A DNA stretch of 64,000 nt from Planctomycetota bacterium (GTDB taxonomy: Bacteria > Planctomycetota > Phycisphaerae > UBA1845 > PWPN01). Both the position numbers and the translations under genes were made by a program. Positions 1 to 9,010 of the stretch are shown piece after piece; the stretch's first letter is position 1, and every line of letters begins with the position of its first letter. The notes under the pieces are model-generated. The model made no database searches. It had not been told where the DNA came from and worked only from the letters and a program-made list of their open reading frames with translations. The stretch lies in NCBI GenBank assembly GCA_029550525.1, contig JAKPHF010000078.1, positions 310,001-374,000 of the forward strand. Reading direction: 5' to 3'.

Positions 1-2
1 TG

Positions 3-809
3 CCGTTTCTGGCCGATCGGCGACTGGTTGTCGTGCGCGATGCGGACAAGTTCATCACGGCTTACCGCTACGCCCTGGAGAAATACGCCGCGAATCCCAG
101 CCCTACGGGTGTGCTGCTCATCGAGTGCAAGTCGCTGCCGGCCAACACGCGGCTGCACAAACTGATCACCAATGTGGGCAAGGTACTCAAGTTCGACGCG
201 ATACCGGCTTATAAGGTGCCGGCCTGGCTCACGAGCCATGCCAAGGAAGCCTACGGCGTGCAGCTCGAGTCGAGAGCGGCCGCCAAGCTGGTGGACCTGG
301 TCGGTCCCGAGCTGGGGCTCCTGGACGCGGAGTTGCAGAAGTGTGCCCTGTACACCCACGGGCGCAACCGCATCACGCTGGAGGACGTCGAGGCGCTGGT
401 CGGCCACCAGAAGGAAGAGCAGGTCTGGGACATTCTGGCGGCGATCGGCGAGGGGGACACGCGAAAAGCCTTGACGCAGTGGGAAGAAGTCTGGCAGACC
501 GATCGAACGGCCGAGATGCGAGCGATCGCCGGCATCGCGTTTACGGTGCGGCGTCTGCTCAAAGCGAAGCGAACCGAGGAAGCGGGGGCTTCGACCGGCG
601 AACTCATGCGTGAGCTGTGGATCCGCGACGAGCAGCAACTCCGCCGTCAGCTGAGTGCTTTCACGACCGCCGACGTCGAAGAGATGCTGAGCCAGTTGCT
701 GGCGGCGGACGTCGCGGCCAAGACCGGAATGACCAGCGTTCGAACGTCGATTGAGAGGATCATCCTCGACATGTCGCGACGTGCGGCGTTGCGGCAGAGA
801 GCCCGCTAA
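3..809 (+). CDS. holA: DNA polymerase III subunit delta, C-terminal part (5' end outside window)
   Basis: Delta subunit of the DNA polymerase III clamp loader, which opens the beta sliding clamp at primed sites. The frame is open from the left edge and reads PFLADRRLVVVRDADKF, a segment characteristic of the delta family between the N-terminal subdomains, so the GTG at 33 is internal and the true start lies upstream of the window. What is left (268 residues) covers most of the AAA-like region and the C-terminal helical collar domain, including the family-typical stretch WDILAAIGEGDTRKAL. The stop is TAA at 807-809 and a lipoprotein gene follows after 34 bp on the same strand. No catalytic P-loop is expected in delta. 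Identification rests on recognised family motifs. Confidence 0.85.
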   Translation, partial: PFLADRRLVVVRDADKFITAYRYALEKYAANPSPTGVLLIECKSLPANTRLHKLITNVGKVLKFDAIPAYKVPAWLTSHAKEAYGVQLESRAAAKLVDLVGPELGLLDAELQKCALYTHGRNRITLEDVEALVGHQKEEQVWDILAAIGEGDTRKALTQWEEVWQTDRTAEMRAIAGIAFTVRRLLKAKRTEEAGASTGELMRELWIRDEQQLRRQLSAFTTADVEEMLSQLLAADVAAKTGMTSVRTSIERIILDMSRRAALRQRAR

Positions 810-843
810 TACGTCGGGCGCACAAACCTGCGAGAGGTCAACC

Positions 844-2355
844 ATGAAATCGGCACGGATGCTTATCGTGGTGGTCGCCGCGGCTCTGGCGAGCGTTTCG
901 GGTTGCATGCAGCCGGGTTGGGGCATCTCGCCGCCGGTGGGTTGGTCGCCGGCCAAGCCGCAAGCGGCGATCGCGCAGCCAACGGCGACGGCAGAGCCTG
1001 CGCCGGCCGCGCAGCCGGCGTCCGGCGAAGATGCGCTCGCGGATGCCGAAGGGCAGGCCGATCCGGCAGTGGCCGCTCTAACGCAAAAGATCGACGCCAT
1101 GGCGGAAGGTGCTGCGGCTGAGCCTGCGCCCGCCGTAACATCCACACAGCCCGCCGTTGAACTGGCGATCCACCAGCAGCCCGTGCCGTCGGCCACGCAG
1201 CCGGCGGTCAGCGCAAGCATCACACCGCCGCCCGCAGCGCCGATCGCCTCGGCGGCTCCGTCGGGTTCGCCGGCGCCCACCCCGCACACGCCGACCCAAT
1301 CGACGCCGGGGACCACGCTGACAAATCCGTTGCCTGTCGCTCAAGCTCATGCGCAACCCGCGCCGGTTCAACCGGCAATTCAACCGCAACCCGTCTCAGC
1401 CGCCACCACACAGCCGGCCGTGCCCATGGTCGCCAATGCGCCGACGGCAGTCACGGAAGCTCAGCAGGCTCGCACCGAAGTGGCCGCTTCGCCATCGCCG
1501 CGGCCCATCCCGTTCATTCAGCCCGCAGCGGTGGATCAGCCTCCGCCGACGCCGGCTCCGACGATCACGGTCAGCATCACCGACATTCGCCCGGTCACCG
1601 TCGCCGCCGTCACGGCCGATGCGACGCTGGCGACGGCTAATCAGCCGGCGGTGACGGAACCACCCGCGCCCACGGCGACTCTCGAAAGCGTGATCGCGCA
1701 GATCGAGCAAACACTACAGCAACGCCCGCCTCATCCCGAAGACGAGTTGCGTCTGCGGCTGCTCTATGTCGCGGCGGGCATGGAAGACAAGCTGAGCGAA
1801 CCGATCCGAGGGATGGACCCAATCCAGACGGAACTGCTGGATTCGATCGTCAAGGCGGTCACCACGTCCCGACAGGCGATGCTTGATCCGCTGAACTCCG
1901 GGCCGAGCGCCCTGGCCGCCGCCGACGAACTTCGCCGCCTGCTGGGTCAGCAGTCCGGCGTGAGTATCCCCCGCATCGCCCTGGTCACCAAAGTGTCGAG
2001 TTACGGCGACTACGACCTGATCAGTCCGGCGCGTTTCAAGGCCGGCAACGAGATCCACGCTTACGTCTACACCGAGGTAGCCAACTATCGGAGTGAGCCG
2101 ACGAACGACGACCGGCTTCGCACGCTTCTGGGCGAGCGCGTGCAGGTGTTCGACGCCGCCGGTACCATCGTGTGGGAACGCAACGAACCCAACATCGAGG
2201 ATCGCGTCCGCAGTCCGCGGCGCGATTTCTTCATCCCCTTCCCGATGCGCCTGCCCGCAACGCTCCCGCCCGGTGAGTACGTGGTCAAGGTCACCATCGA
2301 GGATCGCATCGGCGGCACCACGGACCAGCAGCGGTTGACGTTCACCATCGAGTGA
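844..2355 (+). CDS. Proline/alanine-rich lipoprotein with C-terminal beta domain
   Basis: Predicted secreted lipoprotein of 503 residues and unknown function. The frame is open further upstream, but ATG 844 is preceded by GAGAGG at 832-837 and begins a typical signal peptide (KSAR, a hydrophobic stretch, then the lipobox SVSGC with Cys21). Residues about 30-290 are a low-complexity Pro/Ala/Thr/Gln linker with repeated TQPAV-like units, likely an extended spacer. Residues about 290-340 look helical. The last 130 residues form a beta-rich domain (RIALVTKVSSYGDYDLI to the C-terminus) with a GEYVVKVTI strand, probably an envelope-facing binding domain. It lies 34 bp after holA and could be co-transcribed. 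I do not recognise a named family. Confidence 0.75.
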   Translation: MKSARMLIVVVAAALASVSGCMQPGWGISPPVGWSPAKPQAAIAQPTATAEPAPAAQPASGEDALADAEGQADPAVAALTQKIDAMAEGAAAEPAPAVTSTQPAVELAIHQQPVPSATQPAVSASITPPPAAPIASAAPSGSPAPTPHTPTQSTPGTTLTNPLPVAQAHAQPAPVQPAIQPQPVSAATTQPAVPMVANAPTAVTEAQQARTEVAASPSPRPIPFIQPAAVDQPPPTPAPTITVSITDIRPVTVAAVTADATLATANQPAVTEPPAPTATLESVIAQIEQTLQQRPPHPEDELRLRLLYVAAGMEDKLSEPIRGMDPIQTELLDSIVKAVTTSRQAMLDPLNSGPSALAAADELRRLLGQQSGVSIPRIALVTKVSSYGDYDLISPARFKAGNEIHAYVYTEVANYRSEPTNDDRLRTLLGERVQVFDAAGTIVWERNEPNIEDRVRSPRRDFFIPFPMRLPATLPPGEYVVKVTIEDRIGGTTDQQRLTFTIE

Positions 2356-2476
2356 GTTCGCGCTTTCGCCTCACCCGCCGCACCGCTTGTCTGCACGCGG
2401 TTGGGTTCCCCCGGCTCCGGCAGGGGCGACGCGCCGGGTGTGACAATTCCGGAGCGAACTACTACACTACAAGCCG

Positions 2477-3265
2477 ATGGGGCCGCTGCGCATCACGCTG
2501 CTGGGAACCGGCACGTCTCATGGAATTCCCATGATCGGCTGTGACTGCGCCGTGTGCGCCTCGACGGACCCGCATGACAAGCGCACTCGCACCAGTGTGC
2601 TGGTGCAGACTGCCGACGCGGCCATCCTGATCGACACGCCGCCCGAGCTGCGCATGCAATGCCTGGCCAACGACGTGCGGCGGGTGGACGGGATCCTCTA
2701 CACGCACCAGCACGCGGATCACATTACCGGACTGGACGATCTGCGGCGGTTCAACGCGCTTCAGCGGACGGCACTGACCTGCTATGCGAACGCACAGACG
2801 GCGCACGTTCTGCAGCGGATGTTCCCGTATGCCTTCACCAACGATCCGGCATATCCGAGCGCCAAGCCCGAGCTGCATTTGAAAGAGATCGACGGGCCGT
2901 TCGAGATCAATGGCGTGACGATCACGCCCATACCGCTGCTCCACGGCCATCTTCCCATTCTGGGTTTTCGCATCGGCCGCTTCGCGTATTGCACGGACTG
3001 CAGCACCATCCCTGAGGAGTCCTTTGCGTTGCTGGCGGGGCTGGACGTGCTGGTACTCGACGCCCTGCGCATCCGGCCGCATCCGACACACTTCAACCTC
3101 GAACAAGCGATCGAGGCGGCCCGGCGGATCGGGGCCCGACAAACGTTCTTCACGCACATCGCTCACGAATTGAGTCATGCTCAGACCAACGCCGGCCTGC
3201 CCGACAACATGGCCCTGGGTTTCGACGGGCAAGTCATCGACGTATGTGACGGGCCGCAGCCGTAG
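2477..3265 (+). CDS. PhnP-like metallo-beta-lactamase-fold hydrolase
   Basis: Metal-dependent hydrolase of the metallo-beta-lactamase fold, closest in pattern to PhnP / RNase Z-like phosphodiesterases (262 residues). Visible motifs are the N-terminal GTGTSHGIP, a CDCAVC cluster that in PhnP binds a structural zinc, the metal-site motif THQHADH and a later LLHGH. The segment TDCSTIP followed by LVLDALR supplies further family-typical metal ligands, and a late THIAHEL completes the set. Known members hydrolyse cyclic phosphodiesters such as 5-phosphoribosyl 1,2-cyclic phosphate; no phn genes are nearby, so the substrate here is open. The start ATG 2477 gives the expected family length and the next gene begins 36 bp after the stop. 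Confidence 0.85.
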   Translation: MGPLRITLLGTGTSHGIPMIGCDCAVCASTDPHDKRTRTSVLVQTADAAILIDTPPELRMQCLANDVRRVDGILYTHQHADHITGLDDLRRFNALQRTALTCYANAQTAHVLQRMFPYAFTNDPAYPSAKPELHLKEIDGPFEINGVTITPIPLLHGHLPILGFRIGRFAYCTDCSTIPEESFALLAGLDVLVLDALRIRPHPTHFNLEQAIEAARRIGARQTFFTHIAHELSHAQTNAGLPDNMALGFDGQVIDVCDGPQP

Positions 3266-3301
3266 GTCGGGCGTGAACAACCGGTCGGTATGGGTTCAGG
3301 C

Positions 3302-6300
3302 ATGAGCAAGTCCACACTCCTGGCCATCGACGACAGCCCGGACAACCTGTTTCTGCTGGAAGAATTGATCGAGACATACCTGCCCGAGTGCGAACTGGTC
3401 ACCGCCCGATCGGCTCAGGAGGGGCTTGCACTGGCTTCCAGCCGACCGTTCGACGGAGCGATCATCGATGTTCAGTTGCCGGGTATGGATGGGCTCGAAG
3501 TCTGTCGGCGACTCAAGGCCCAGCCGCAAACCGAGCGTCTCCCTGTGATTTTGATCACGGCCAAGGGATCGACGCCCCGGCTGCGGGCGGAGGGGTTGGT
3601 CGCCGGAGCCGACCACTTCATCTCGCGTCCCATGGACAACGAGGAGCTGGTCGCCAAGATCCGGGTGATGCTCCGGCTCAAGCAGGTGGAAAAAGGGCTG
3701 TCCAGCGCCCGGGCCGAATTGGAGGCTCACGTCCAGGCCCGGACGGCCGAGCTGGAGGCGGCGAACCGCAAGCTCAACGAAGAAATCGCCGAGCGCCGGC
3801 GCACCGAAGCGGCCTTGCAACAGGCGCTCGAGCACGCCCGGCGGCGAGCGGCGGAAACGGCCGCGCTGCTGGCCGGTGTGCGGGCGGTCATGGAAGAACG
3901 CACGTTCGAGGCGGCGGCCCGCGCGATCTTCACAGCCTGCAAGGAGCTCCTGGGAGCAACCGCAGGGTACGTGTCGGTGGCTTCGGCCGACGGCAAGACC
4001 AGCGAGATCGCGTTCATGGACAGCGGGACGGACGCCTGCAACGTTGATCCCAACGCCCCCATGCCCATCCGCGGCTTGCGAGCGCGGGCCTTCGAGACCG
4101 GACGGGTGGTTTACGAGAATGACTTTCCCCACAGTCAATGGGCCGATCTGCTGCCGCCCGGGCATTCGCCGCTGGAGAACGTTCTGTTCGCCCCGTTGAT
4201 CGTGGACGGCCGCGTGGTCGGTCTGCTCGGCGTGTCCAACAAGCCGGGCGGATTCACCGACGACGACGCTCGCATGGCCGCCGCGTTCGGCGAGTTCGCC
4301 TCCATCGCCTTGTGCAACAGCCGAACTCTCCACTCGCTCGAGACGAGCGAGAAGCGGTTCCGCTCGGTCGTGGAAACGGCCAGCGACGCCATTCTCTACA
4401 TCGACCAGACCGGCTCGATCGTATTCTGCAACCGAGCCTCATCTCGCATATTCGGCTATGCGTGCGAGGAGATGGTCGGCCGCCCGCTGACGCTGCTCAT
4501 GCCTGAGCGGTATCGCGAAGCTCATCACGCGGGATTCAAGCGGTTTCTCGAAACCCGGCGTTCGCGGTTGTTCGACCAGACCATCGAACTGGTGGGGCTT
4601 CGCAAGGACGGCTCCGAGTTCCCGATGGAATTGTCGGTGGCGACATGGGAAACCGACGCGACCTGTTATTTCACCGGCATCATTCGTGATGTCAGCAGCC
4701 GCAAACAGGCCGAGCATCGCCTGCATCGCAGTGAGCGCGAGCTGGCCGTGCGAAACCAGATCGCCGATGCCTTCCTGACCTCCGGCGGCGACGAGGTGTT
4801 CGACCGCGTTCTGCGGATCGTTCTCGATGCGCTGGACAGTCGGCACGGCGTGTTCGGCTACATCGACGAGGCGGGCAACCTTGTCGCGCCCTCGATGACG
4901 GAGGAAGTGTTCGCCGAATGCCGAATGGAACGGAAAACGGCAGTATTTCCTCCCGACACTTGGGGCGACAGCATCTGGGGCCGCGCTATCTCGGAAAAGC
5001 GCGTTCTCTACTCCAACCAGCCCTTCAAGGTCCCACCGGGCCATATCGCGATGGATCGCGAGATTTCCTCGCCCATCATCTACCAGGACCGGGTGATCGG
5101 CCTGTTGAACGTCGCCAACAAGCCCAGCGACTACGATGAGAACGACGTGGCCCTTCTGCGAGCCATCTGCCACCACATCGCCCCCATCCTGCACGCCCGG
5201 CTGCACCGCGATCGCAACGAGCGACAGCGGCAACAGGCCGAAGAAGCGTTGCGGCGAGCCCACCAGGAACTGGAGGACCGCGTGCGGGAGCGAACGGCTG
5301 AGCTGACCGCCGCCAACGACCAACTGCAGGTGCAGGTGGCGGAGCGTCAGCGGGCTGAGGAAGCCCTCCGCGAGACCAACGCCCTTCTCGAGCGCGTCTT
5401 CGAAACGACGCAGGTCTCGCTGGCCTACATCGATACGAATTTCCGGTTCCTGCGGGTGAACCGCGCATACGCCGAGCACGACCAGCGCAGTCCCGACTTC
5501 TTTCCGGGCAAGAACCACTTCGACCTGTATCCGAACACGGAGAACGAGGCGATTTTCCGCCGTGTGGTGCAGACGGGCGAGCCGGTGGAGTTCTACGGCA
5601 AGCCCTTCACCTACGCGTCCAATCCGGAGCGAGGCGTGAGCTACTGGGATTGGAGCCTGCTTCCGGTGAAGAACGCCGCCGGCCAAGTCGAGGGCCTGCT
5701 TCTGTGCCTGGTGGACGTGACGCAGCGGGAAGTGGCGGAACGGCGAGCCCGCCAGCATCAAGCCGAACTGGCCCACGTCTCGCGTCTGAGCACCATGAAC
5801 GAGATGGGTTCGGCGATCGCCCACGAGCTCAATCAGCCGCTGTGTGCGATTCTCACGTCGGCTCAGGCCTCGCTGCGGTTGCTGAAATCGGCCGGAAATG
5901 CCGACCCTCTGGTGCTGGAAGCCATCGAACAGGTCGTCGCCCAGTCCAAGCGAGCGGGCGACATCATCCGTCACCTGCGGGAGTTCAGCCGCCGCCGGCC
6001 CTTCCACCGTTCGACGATCCACATGGAGGAGGTGATCCGGGAGGCCGCCGGGTTCGTCGCCGCCGAGGCCCGGCCGCACAACGTGGCTATCCACCTCAAG
6101 GTGGCTGACAACCTTCCGCCCGTGCTGGGCGACACCATCCAGCTCGAGCAGGTGCTCGTGAACCTGATGCACAACGGGATCGAGGCCATGGAAAATACGG
6201 AGGAAAGCCGCCGGCGCCTTGACATCGAGGTCTCGATGCCCGAGCCTGATAAGGTGGAGGTAGCCATCCGGGACACCGGCCGAGGGCTGCCGGAAGGTGA

Positions 6301-6484
6301 TCGCGAGCGCATTTTCGAGCCCTTCTTCAGCACCAAGGCCGAAGGCATGGGGATCGGGCTGGCGATCAGCCGCTCCATCATCGAGTTCCACGGCGGATGG
6401 CTCTGGGCGACACCCGCCCCCGACGGCGGTGCAGTGTTTCGGTTTGTCCTGCCCGCGGGAAGGTCCACGGGCACGGAGTCGTGA
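3302..6484 (+). CDS. FixL-like hybrid sensor histidine kinase (REC-GAF-PAS-GAF-PAS-HisKA-HATPase)
   Basis: Cytoplasmic sensor kinase of 1060 residues with no membrane segment. In order: an N-terminal receiver domain (STLLAIDDSPDN, phospho-acceptor Asp in IIDVQLPGMDG, Lys-type tail region), a coiled coil near residues 125-190, a GAF domain, a PAS domain (SVVETASDAILYID), a second GAF domain, another coiled coil, a second PAS domain, the FixL/NtrB-type H-box (MGSAIAHELNQPLCAI) and a HATPase domain with N, G1 (DTGRGLP) and G2 (GMGIGLAIS) boxes. ATG 3302 is preferred to ATG 3290 because the receiver fold begins at once. The stop TGA shares its last base with the start of the FixJ-like regulator, so the pair is translationally coupled. 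The PAS domain aligns with FixL but lacks the haem-binding histidine (see findings). Confidence 0.9.
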   Translation: MSKSTLLAIDDSPDNLFLLEELIETYLPECELVTARSAQEGLALASSRPFDGAIIDVQLPGMDGLEVCRRLKAQPQTERLPVILITAKGSTPRLRAEGLVAGADHFISRPMDNEELVAKIRVMLRLKQVEKGLSSARAELEAHVQARTAELEAANRKLNEEIAERRRTEAALQQALEHARRRAAETAALLAGVRAVMEERTFEAAARAIFTACKELLGATAGYVSVASADGKTSEIAFMDSGTDACNVDPNAPMPIRGLRARAFETGRVVYENDFPHSQWADLLPPGHSPLENVLFAPLIVDGRVVGLLGVSNKPGGFTDDDARMAAAFGEFASIALCNSRTLHSLETSEKRFRSVVETASDAILYIDQTGSIVFCNRASSRIFGYACEEMVGRPLTLLMPERYREAHHAGFKRFLETRRSRLFDQTIELVGLRKDGSEFPMELSVATWETDATCYFTGIIRDVSSRKQAEHRLHRSERELAVRNQIADAFLTSGGDEVFDRVLRIVLDALDSRHGVFGYIDEAGNLVAPSMTEEVFAECRMERKTAVFPPDTWGDSIWGRAISEKRVLYSNQPFKVPPGHIAMDREISSPIIYQDRVIGLLNVANKPSDYDENDVALLRAICHHIAPILHARLHRDRNERQRQQAEEALRRAHQELEDRVRERTAELTAANDQLQVQVAERQRAEEALRETNALLERVFETTQVSLAYIDTNFRFLRVNRAYAEHDQRSPDFFPGKNHFDLYPNTENEAIFRRVVQTGEPVEFYGKPFTYASNPERGVSYWDWSLLPVKNAAGQVEGLLLCLVDVTQREVAERRARQHQAELAHVSRLSTMNEMGSAIAHELNQPLCAILTSAQASLRLLKSAGNADPLVLEAIEQVVAQSKRAGDIIRHLREFSRRRPFHRSTIHMEEVIREAAGFVAAEARPHNVAIHLKVADNLPPVLGDTIQLEQVLVNLMHNGIEAMENTEESRRRLDIEVSMPEPDKVEVAIRDTGRGLPEGDRERIFEPFFSTKAEGMGIGLAISRSIIEFHGGWLWATPAPDGGAVFRFVLPAGRSTGTES

Positions 6485-7104
6485 TGTCTCAGGAACCGAC
6501 GGTTTTCGTGGTGGATGACGACGAGGCGGTCCGCAAGGCCCTCAAGCTGCTCGTGGAGTCGGCGGGCATGCGGGTCGAGACGTTCGCCAGCGCCGACGCC
6601 TTTCTCGCTCAGTACGATCCCAACCGTCCGGGATGCCTCGTGCTCGACATCCGGATGCCGGGCATGAGCGGCCTGACCCTCCAGGATCAGTTGATCGCCC
6701 GCCGTATCAACATCCCGCTGATCATGATCACCGGCCACGGTGACGTCGCCATGGCCGTGGGCGCGGTCAAGAAAGGCGCCATCGACTTCATTCAGAAGCC
6801 CTTTGACGACCAGACGCTGCTCGACCGTATCCAGCAGGCGCTGCGGATTGATGCTCAGCGGCGGGAGGAGCAAGCCCGCCGTTCGGAGTTTGAATCCCGG
6901 CTGGCCCGGCTGACGCCGCGCGAGCGTGAAGTTCTTGATCTGCTGATTTCCGGCAAGGGCAACAAGGAAGTGGCGCTCGAGTTGGGCCTGAGTCGAAAAA
7001 CCGTCGATATCCATCGCGCTCACGTCATGATGAAGCTCGGCGTCGACTCGCTGCTCGAGATCGCCCGCGCCGGCTACATGTCCGATTCCTCCAAGACCAG
7101 CTAA
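6484..7104 (+). CDS. FixJ/NarL-family response regulator with LuxR-type HTH
   Basis: Two-domain response regulator of 206 residues. The receiver domain shows the acidic pocket DDDEAV, the phospho-acceptor Asp in VLDIRMPGMSG, the Thr of MITGHGDVAMA and the Lys of FIQKPFDD. The C-terminal LuxR-type helix-turn-helix reads LTPREREVLDLLISGKGNK and continues through VDIHRAHVMMKLG. ATG 6484 overlaps the TGA of the kinase (TGATG), so it is almost certainly the partner of that kinase. The receiver and HTH resemble FixJ/TodR regulators, which dimerise on phosphorylation and bind DNA. Targets cannot be told from the sequence; the sigma-factor gene 315 bp downstream, with a palindrome in its leader, is one candidate. 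Confidence 0.9.
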   Translation: MSQEPTVFVVDDDEAVRKALKLLVESAGMRVETFASADAFLAQYDPNRPGCLVLDIRMPGMSGLTLQDQLIARRINIPLIMITGHGDVAMAVGAVKKGAIDFIQKPFDDQTLLDRIQQALRIDAQRREEQARRSEFESRLARLTPREREVLDLLISGKGNKEVALELGLSRKTVDIHRAHVMMKLGVDSLLEIARAGYMSDSSKTS

Positions 7105-7418
7105 CTGCAGGGCTTACCGCCCCTTCCCCGCCCCAGCTTTTTTGTCTGTCTCATAGCTCAAAGCTCACAGCTTACCGCTGCAAGACCCTGCACAGAGCGG
7201 GCCTTCAGGGCCGCAGCCTGCGTTCGATCGCGACACAGGTATACGATTTCCTCTTAGGCAACCTGCTTAGGCCAAGTCCTAATGAGGACTTCTTATAGAC
7301 CCATGTGTCAATTGGATGTATGTATCACGACCATGACAACCGTCTCGCAACTTGAACTCCCCCCTGTTCGGGCCGGACAGGTTGGCAATAAGCCAGGATG
7401 AGGTCGAGGAGGACTCCC
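7105..7418. other. Intergenic leader of the sigma-factor gene
   Basis: No gene is seen. The left part holds decayed copies of the AGCTCACAGCT-type repeat (about 7148-7180). The right part is less GC-rich than its neighbours, carries the perfect palindrome at 7274-7291, and ends in the strong Shine-Dalgarno of the sigma factor. It must contain the promoter of that gene, but no -35/-10 pair stands out. Confidence 0.5.
7274..7291. promoter_or_regulatory. Perfect 7-bp inverted repeat (candidate operator) upstream of sigma factor
   Basis: AAGTCCT-AATG-AGGACTT is a perfect two-fold symmetric site about 130 bp before the sigma-factor start, in an AT-richer stretch. The size and symmetry suit a dimeric regulator such as the FixJ-like protein encoded just upstream, but this is inference. 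Confidence 0.4.
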
Positions 7419-8183
7419 ATGCCAGAATCGTCGAAAGCCGCCGCCAGCAAGAAAGACACGCAGGCGATGTCACGCCAACAAGCCGCCGCGGTCGCCGAGT
7501 GGACCGTCACGGGCAAAGGTCTGAAAGAAACGCCCGACGAGCAGGTCTTGTTCCGGGCGCTGCGGACGTGTGCCCGCCTCGCCGGCCGTGACAGCACGCG
7601 ACGGCTCAGTGGCCCGCCCAACGACCCGGTCTGGGAGGAGCGTTGGCAGAAACTGCGGAGCTATCTGGTCGAAACCAACATGGGTTTGGCCTATTCCGTC
7701 GTTCATCGCGTGGGCTCGCGAAAGGTGAACGAGGATGATCTGCTCAGCGACGCCTTGCTGGGCCTGACTCGGGCCGTCGATCAGTTCAACCCGTACAAGG
7801 GCTATCGTTTCAGCACGTACGCGTGCACGGTGATCGCACGTGACCTCATGCGGCGATGCAAGCGGGAGACTTCGTATCGCAAGCTCTTCCCGGTCCAGCA
7901 CGAGGTCAAGCTCGAACGTCCCACGACGCGGACCGACACGGGCACCGAGCTGTACGTGGAACGGCTGCAGCGCGTGCTCGACGGAAACGTCGGCAATCTG
8001 ACCGAGCTCGAGTCGCGGATTCTCGCCCAGCGCTTCCCCGAGGATCCCGATTCGCGGCTGACGTTCCTGGAGATCGGGGCTTCGGTCGGCTTGAGCAAGG
8101 AGCGCGTCCGGCAGATTCAAAACATCGCGCTCGACAAGCTGCGGAAGGTCCTGAGCGAGGATCCGGTCCTGCAGTACTGCTGA
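7419..8183 (+). CDS. RNA polymerase sigma-70 family factor (short, RpoD-like)
   Basis: Sigma factor of 254 residues with region 2 and region 4 but no region 1.1. Region 2 reads NMGLAYSVVHR, then DLLSDALLGLTRAVDQFNPY and GYRFSTYACTVIARDLMRRC, giving the core-binding and -10-recognition helices. Region 4 reads LTELESRILAQRF and FLEIGASVGLSKERVRQIQ, with the -35-recognition HTH. The frame opens at ATG 7398, but ATG 7419 is the better start since GAGGAGG at 7406-7412 lies six bases before it. The N-terminal 50 residues are lysine/alanine/glutamine-rich and probably flexible. It is a non-ECF alternative or planctomycete-type group 3 factor. A rho-independent terminator follows at 8214-8254. Confidence 0.9.
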   Translation: MPESSKAAASKKDTQAMSRQQAAAVAEWTVTGKGLKETPDEQVLFRALRTCARLAGRDSTRRLSGPPNDPVWEERWQKLRSYLVETNMGLAYSVVHRVGSRKVNEDDLLSDALLGLTRAVDQFNPYKGYRFSTYACTVIARDLMRRCKRETSYRKLFPVQHEVKLERPTTRTDTGTELYVERLQRVLDGNVGNLTELESRILAQRFPEDPDSRLTFLEIGASVGLSKERVRQIQNIALDKLRKVLSEDPVLQYC

Positions 8184-8213
8184 TTCCGTCGACCTCTTGC
8201 CAACCGAAGAACG

Positions 8214-8254
8214 CACCGCGGCTCGCGACTCGTTCGCTGGCCGCGGTGTTTTTT
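8214..8254 (+). terminator. Rho-independent terminator of the sigma-factor gene
   Basis: A 9-bp perfect stem (CACCGCGGC at 8214-8222 with GCCGCGGTG at 8240-8248) is followed at once by six T residues, 31 bp after the sigma-factor stop. Confidence 0.85.
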
Positions 8255-8256
8255 GG

Positions 8257-8286
8257 GAGCTGTGGGCTATGAGCCAGATATCCTGG
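8257..8286. repeat. Dispersed repeat P3, copy 1
   Basis: GAGCTGTGGGCTATGAGCC followed by AGATATCCTGG. It matches 38082-38111 at 26 of 30 positions, and a shorter copy lies at 20104-20122. Confidence 0.6.
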
Positions 8287-8416
8287 ACAGCTCTCCTCAG
8301 TTCGACCGAGAATTGAATTAGCCCCCCACTGGGCACGAAAGAAGAATTCTATCTGCTTGCCTCTGTGCCCCCTGTGATCTCTGTGGCTCACTCTTGGGCT
8401 GAGATGCAAGTTTGGG

Positions 8417-8875
8417 TCAGGCCGTCGGCAGGAACTTCAAGATGTTCGAGATCAGCACGATGATGCCGGCCAGCACGATGTTCACGGCCATCCATCTCGC
8501 CCGGTTCTGCCGCAGGCCGGTAAAGGCTTTACTCCGGCCGGTAATCGCAATGGCGAGAAAGAACAGAACCAGTGCCAGGAGCACCTTGATCCCGAAGAGC
8601 GAGTGATAGATCGGTTGGCCAGGGTGACGGCCCAGCATCACCGCGGCATTGATGATTCCCGTGAGCAGAATGACGGCGATGCAGATATACAGTACGCGCG
8701 ACCACCGGGCAGCCAGCGCCGAGATCAGTGTTGCTTGCTCGCGCTCCGGCAAGTGCCGACGGCTCGCCGGGTGCAGCACCAGCCGAAGAAAAACCGTCCC
8801 GCCCACGGCGATGATGACGGCTCCCAAGTGAAACCACCGGCTGACGATCAAAGGTAAATCGGCTGAAGGGATCAT
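8417..8875 (-). CDS. CopD-like four-helix membrane protein
   Basis: Integral membrane protein of 152 residues with about four transmembrane helices (VSRWFHLGAVIIAVGGTVFL, VLYICIAVILLTGIINAAVM, FGIKVLLALVLFFLAIAI and MAVNIVLAGIIVLISNIL). The pattern, including an early RWFH with a histidine in helix 1, resembles the single-domain CopD family, some members of which transport copper or bind haem. The frame is open much further upstream, but that extension is the mirror of mqnD on the other strand; the only methionine before helix 1 is at 8873-8875. It is transcribed divergently from mqnD. The function is unproven. Confidence 0.75.
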   Translation of the reverse strand: MIPSADLPLIVSRWFHLGAVIIAVGGTVFLRLVLHPASRRHLPEREQATLISALAARWSRVLYICIAVILLTGIINAAVMLGRHPGQPIYHSLFGIKVLLALVLFFLAIAITGRSKAFTGLRQNRARWMAVNIVLAGIIVLISNILKFLPTA

Positions 8876-8920
8876 GCTCGGGATGGTAGGTCCCGCACCG
8901 GCGCCACGGCAACCAGACGT

Positions 8921-8949
8921 TTGGCGACCGCCCGACCGTGGTTTAGAAT
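8921..8949 (+). promoter_or_regulatory. Candidate sigma-70 promoter of mqnD
   Basis: TTGGCG at 8921-8926 and TAGAAT at 8944-8949 are separated by exactly 17 bp, about 60 bp before the mqnD start codon, in the divergent gap with the CopD-like gene. Confidence 0.5.
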
Positions 8950-9010
8950 GGGTCTGCGAAGGCTTCAGTTCTCGGAGAAATAGCAGGACTCCGTTGGAAA
9001 GGAAGAGACG

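Noticed and set aside
4439-6391. Long open frame (650 codons) on the minus strand inside the sensor kinase
   Set aside because: Shadow frame; the kinase domains on the plus strand are complete.
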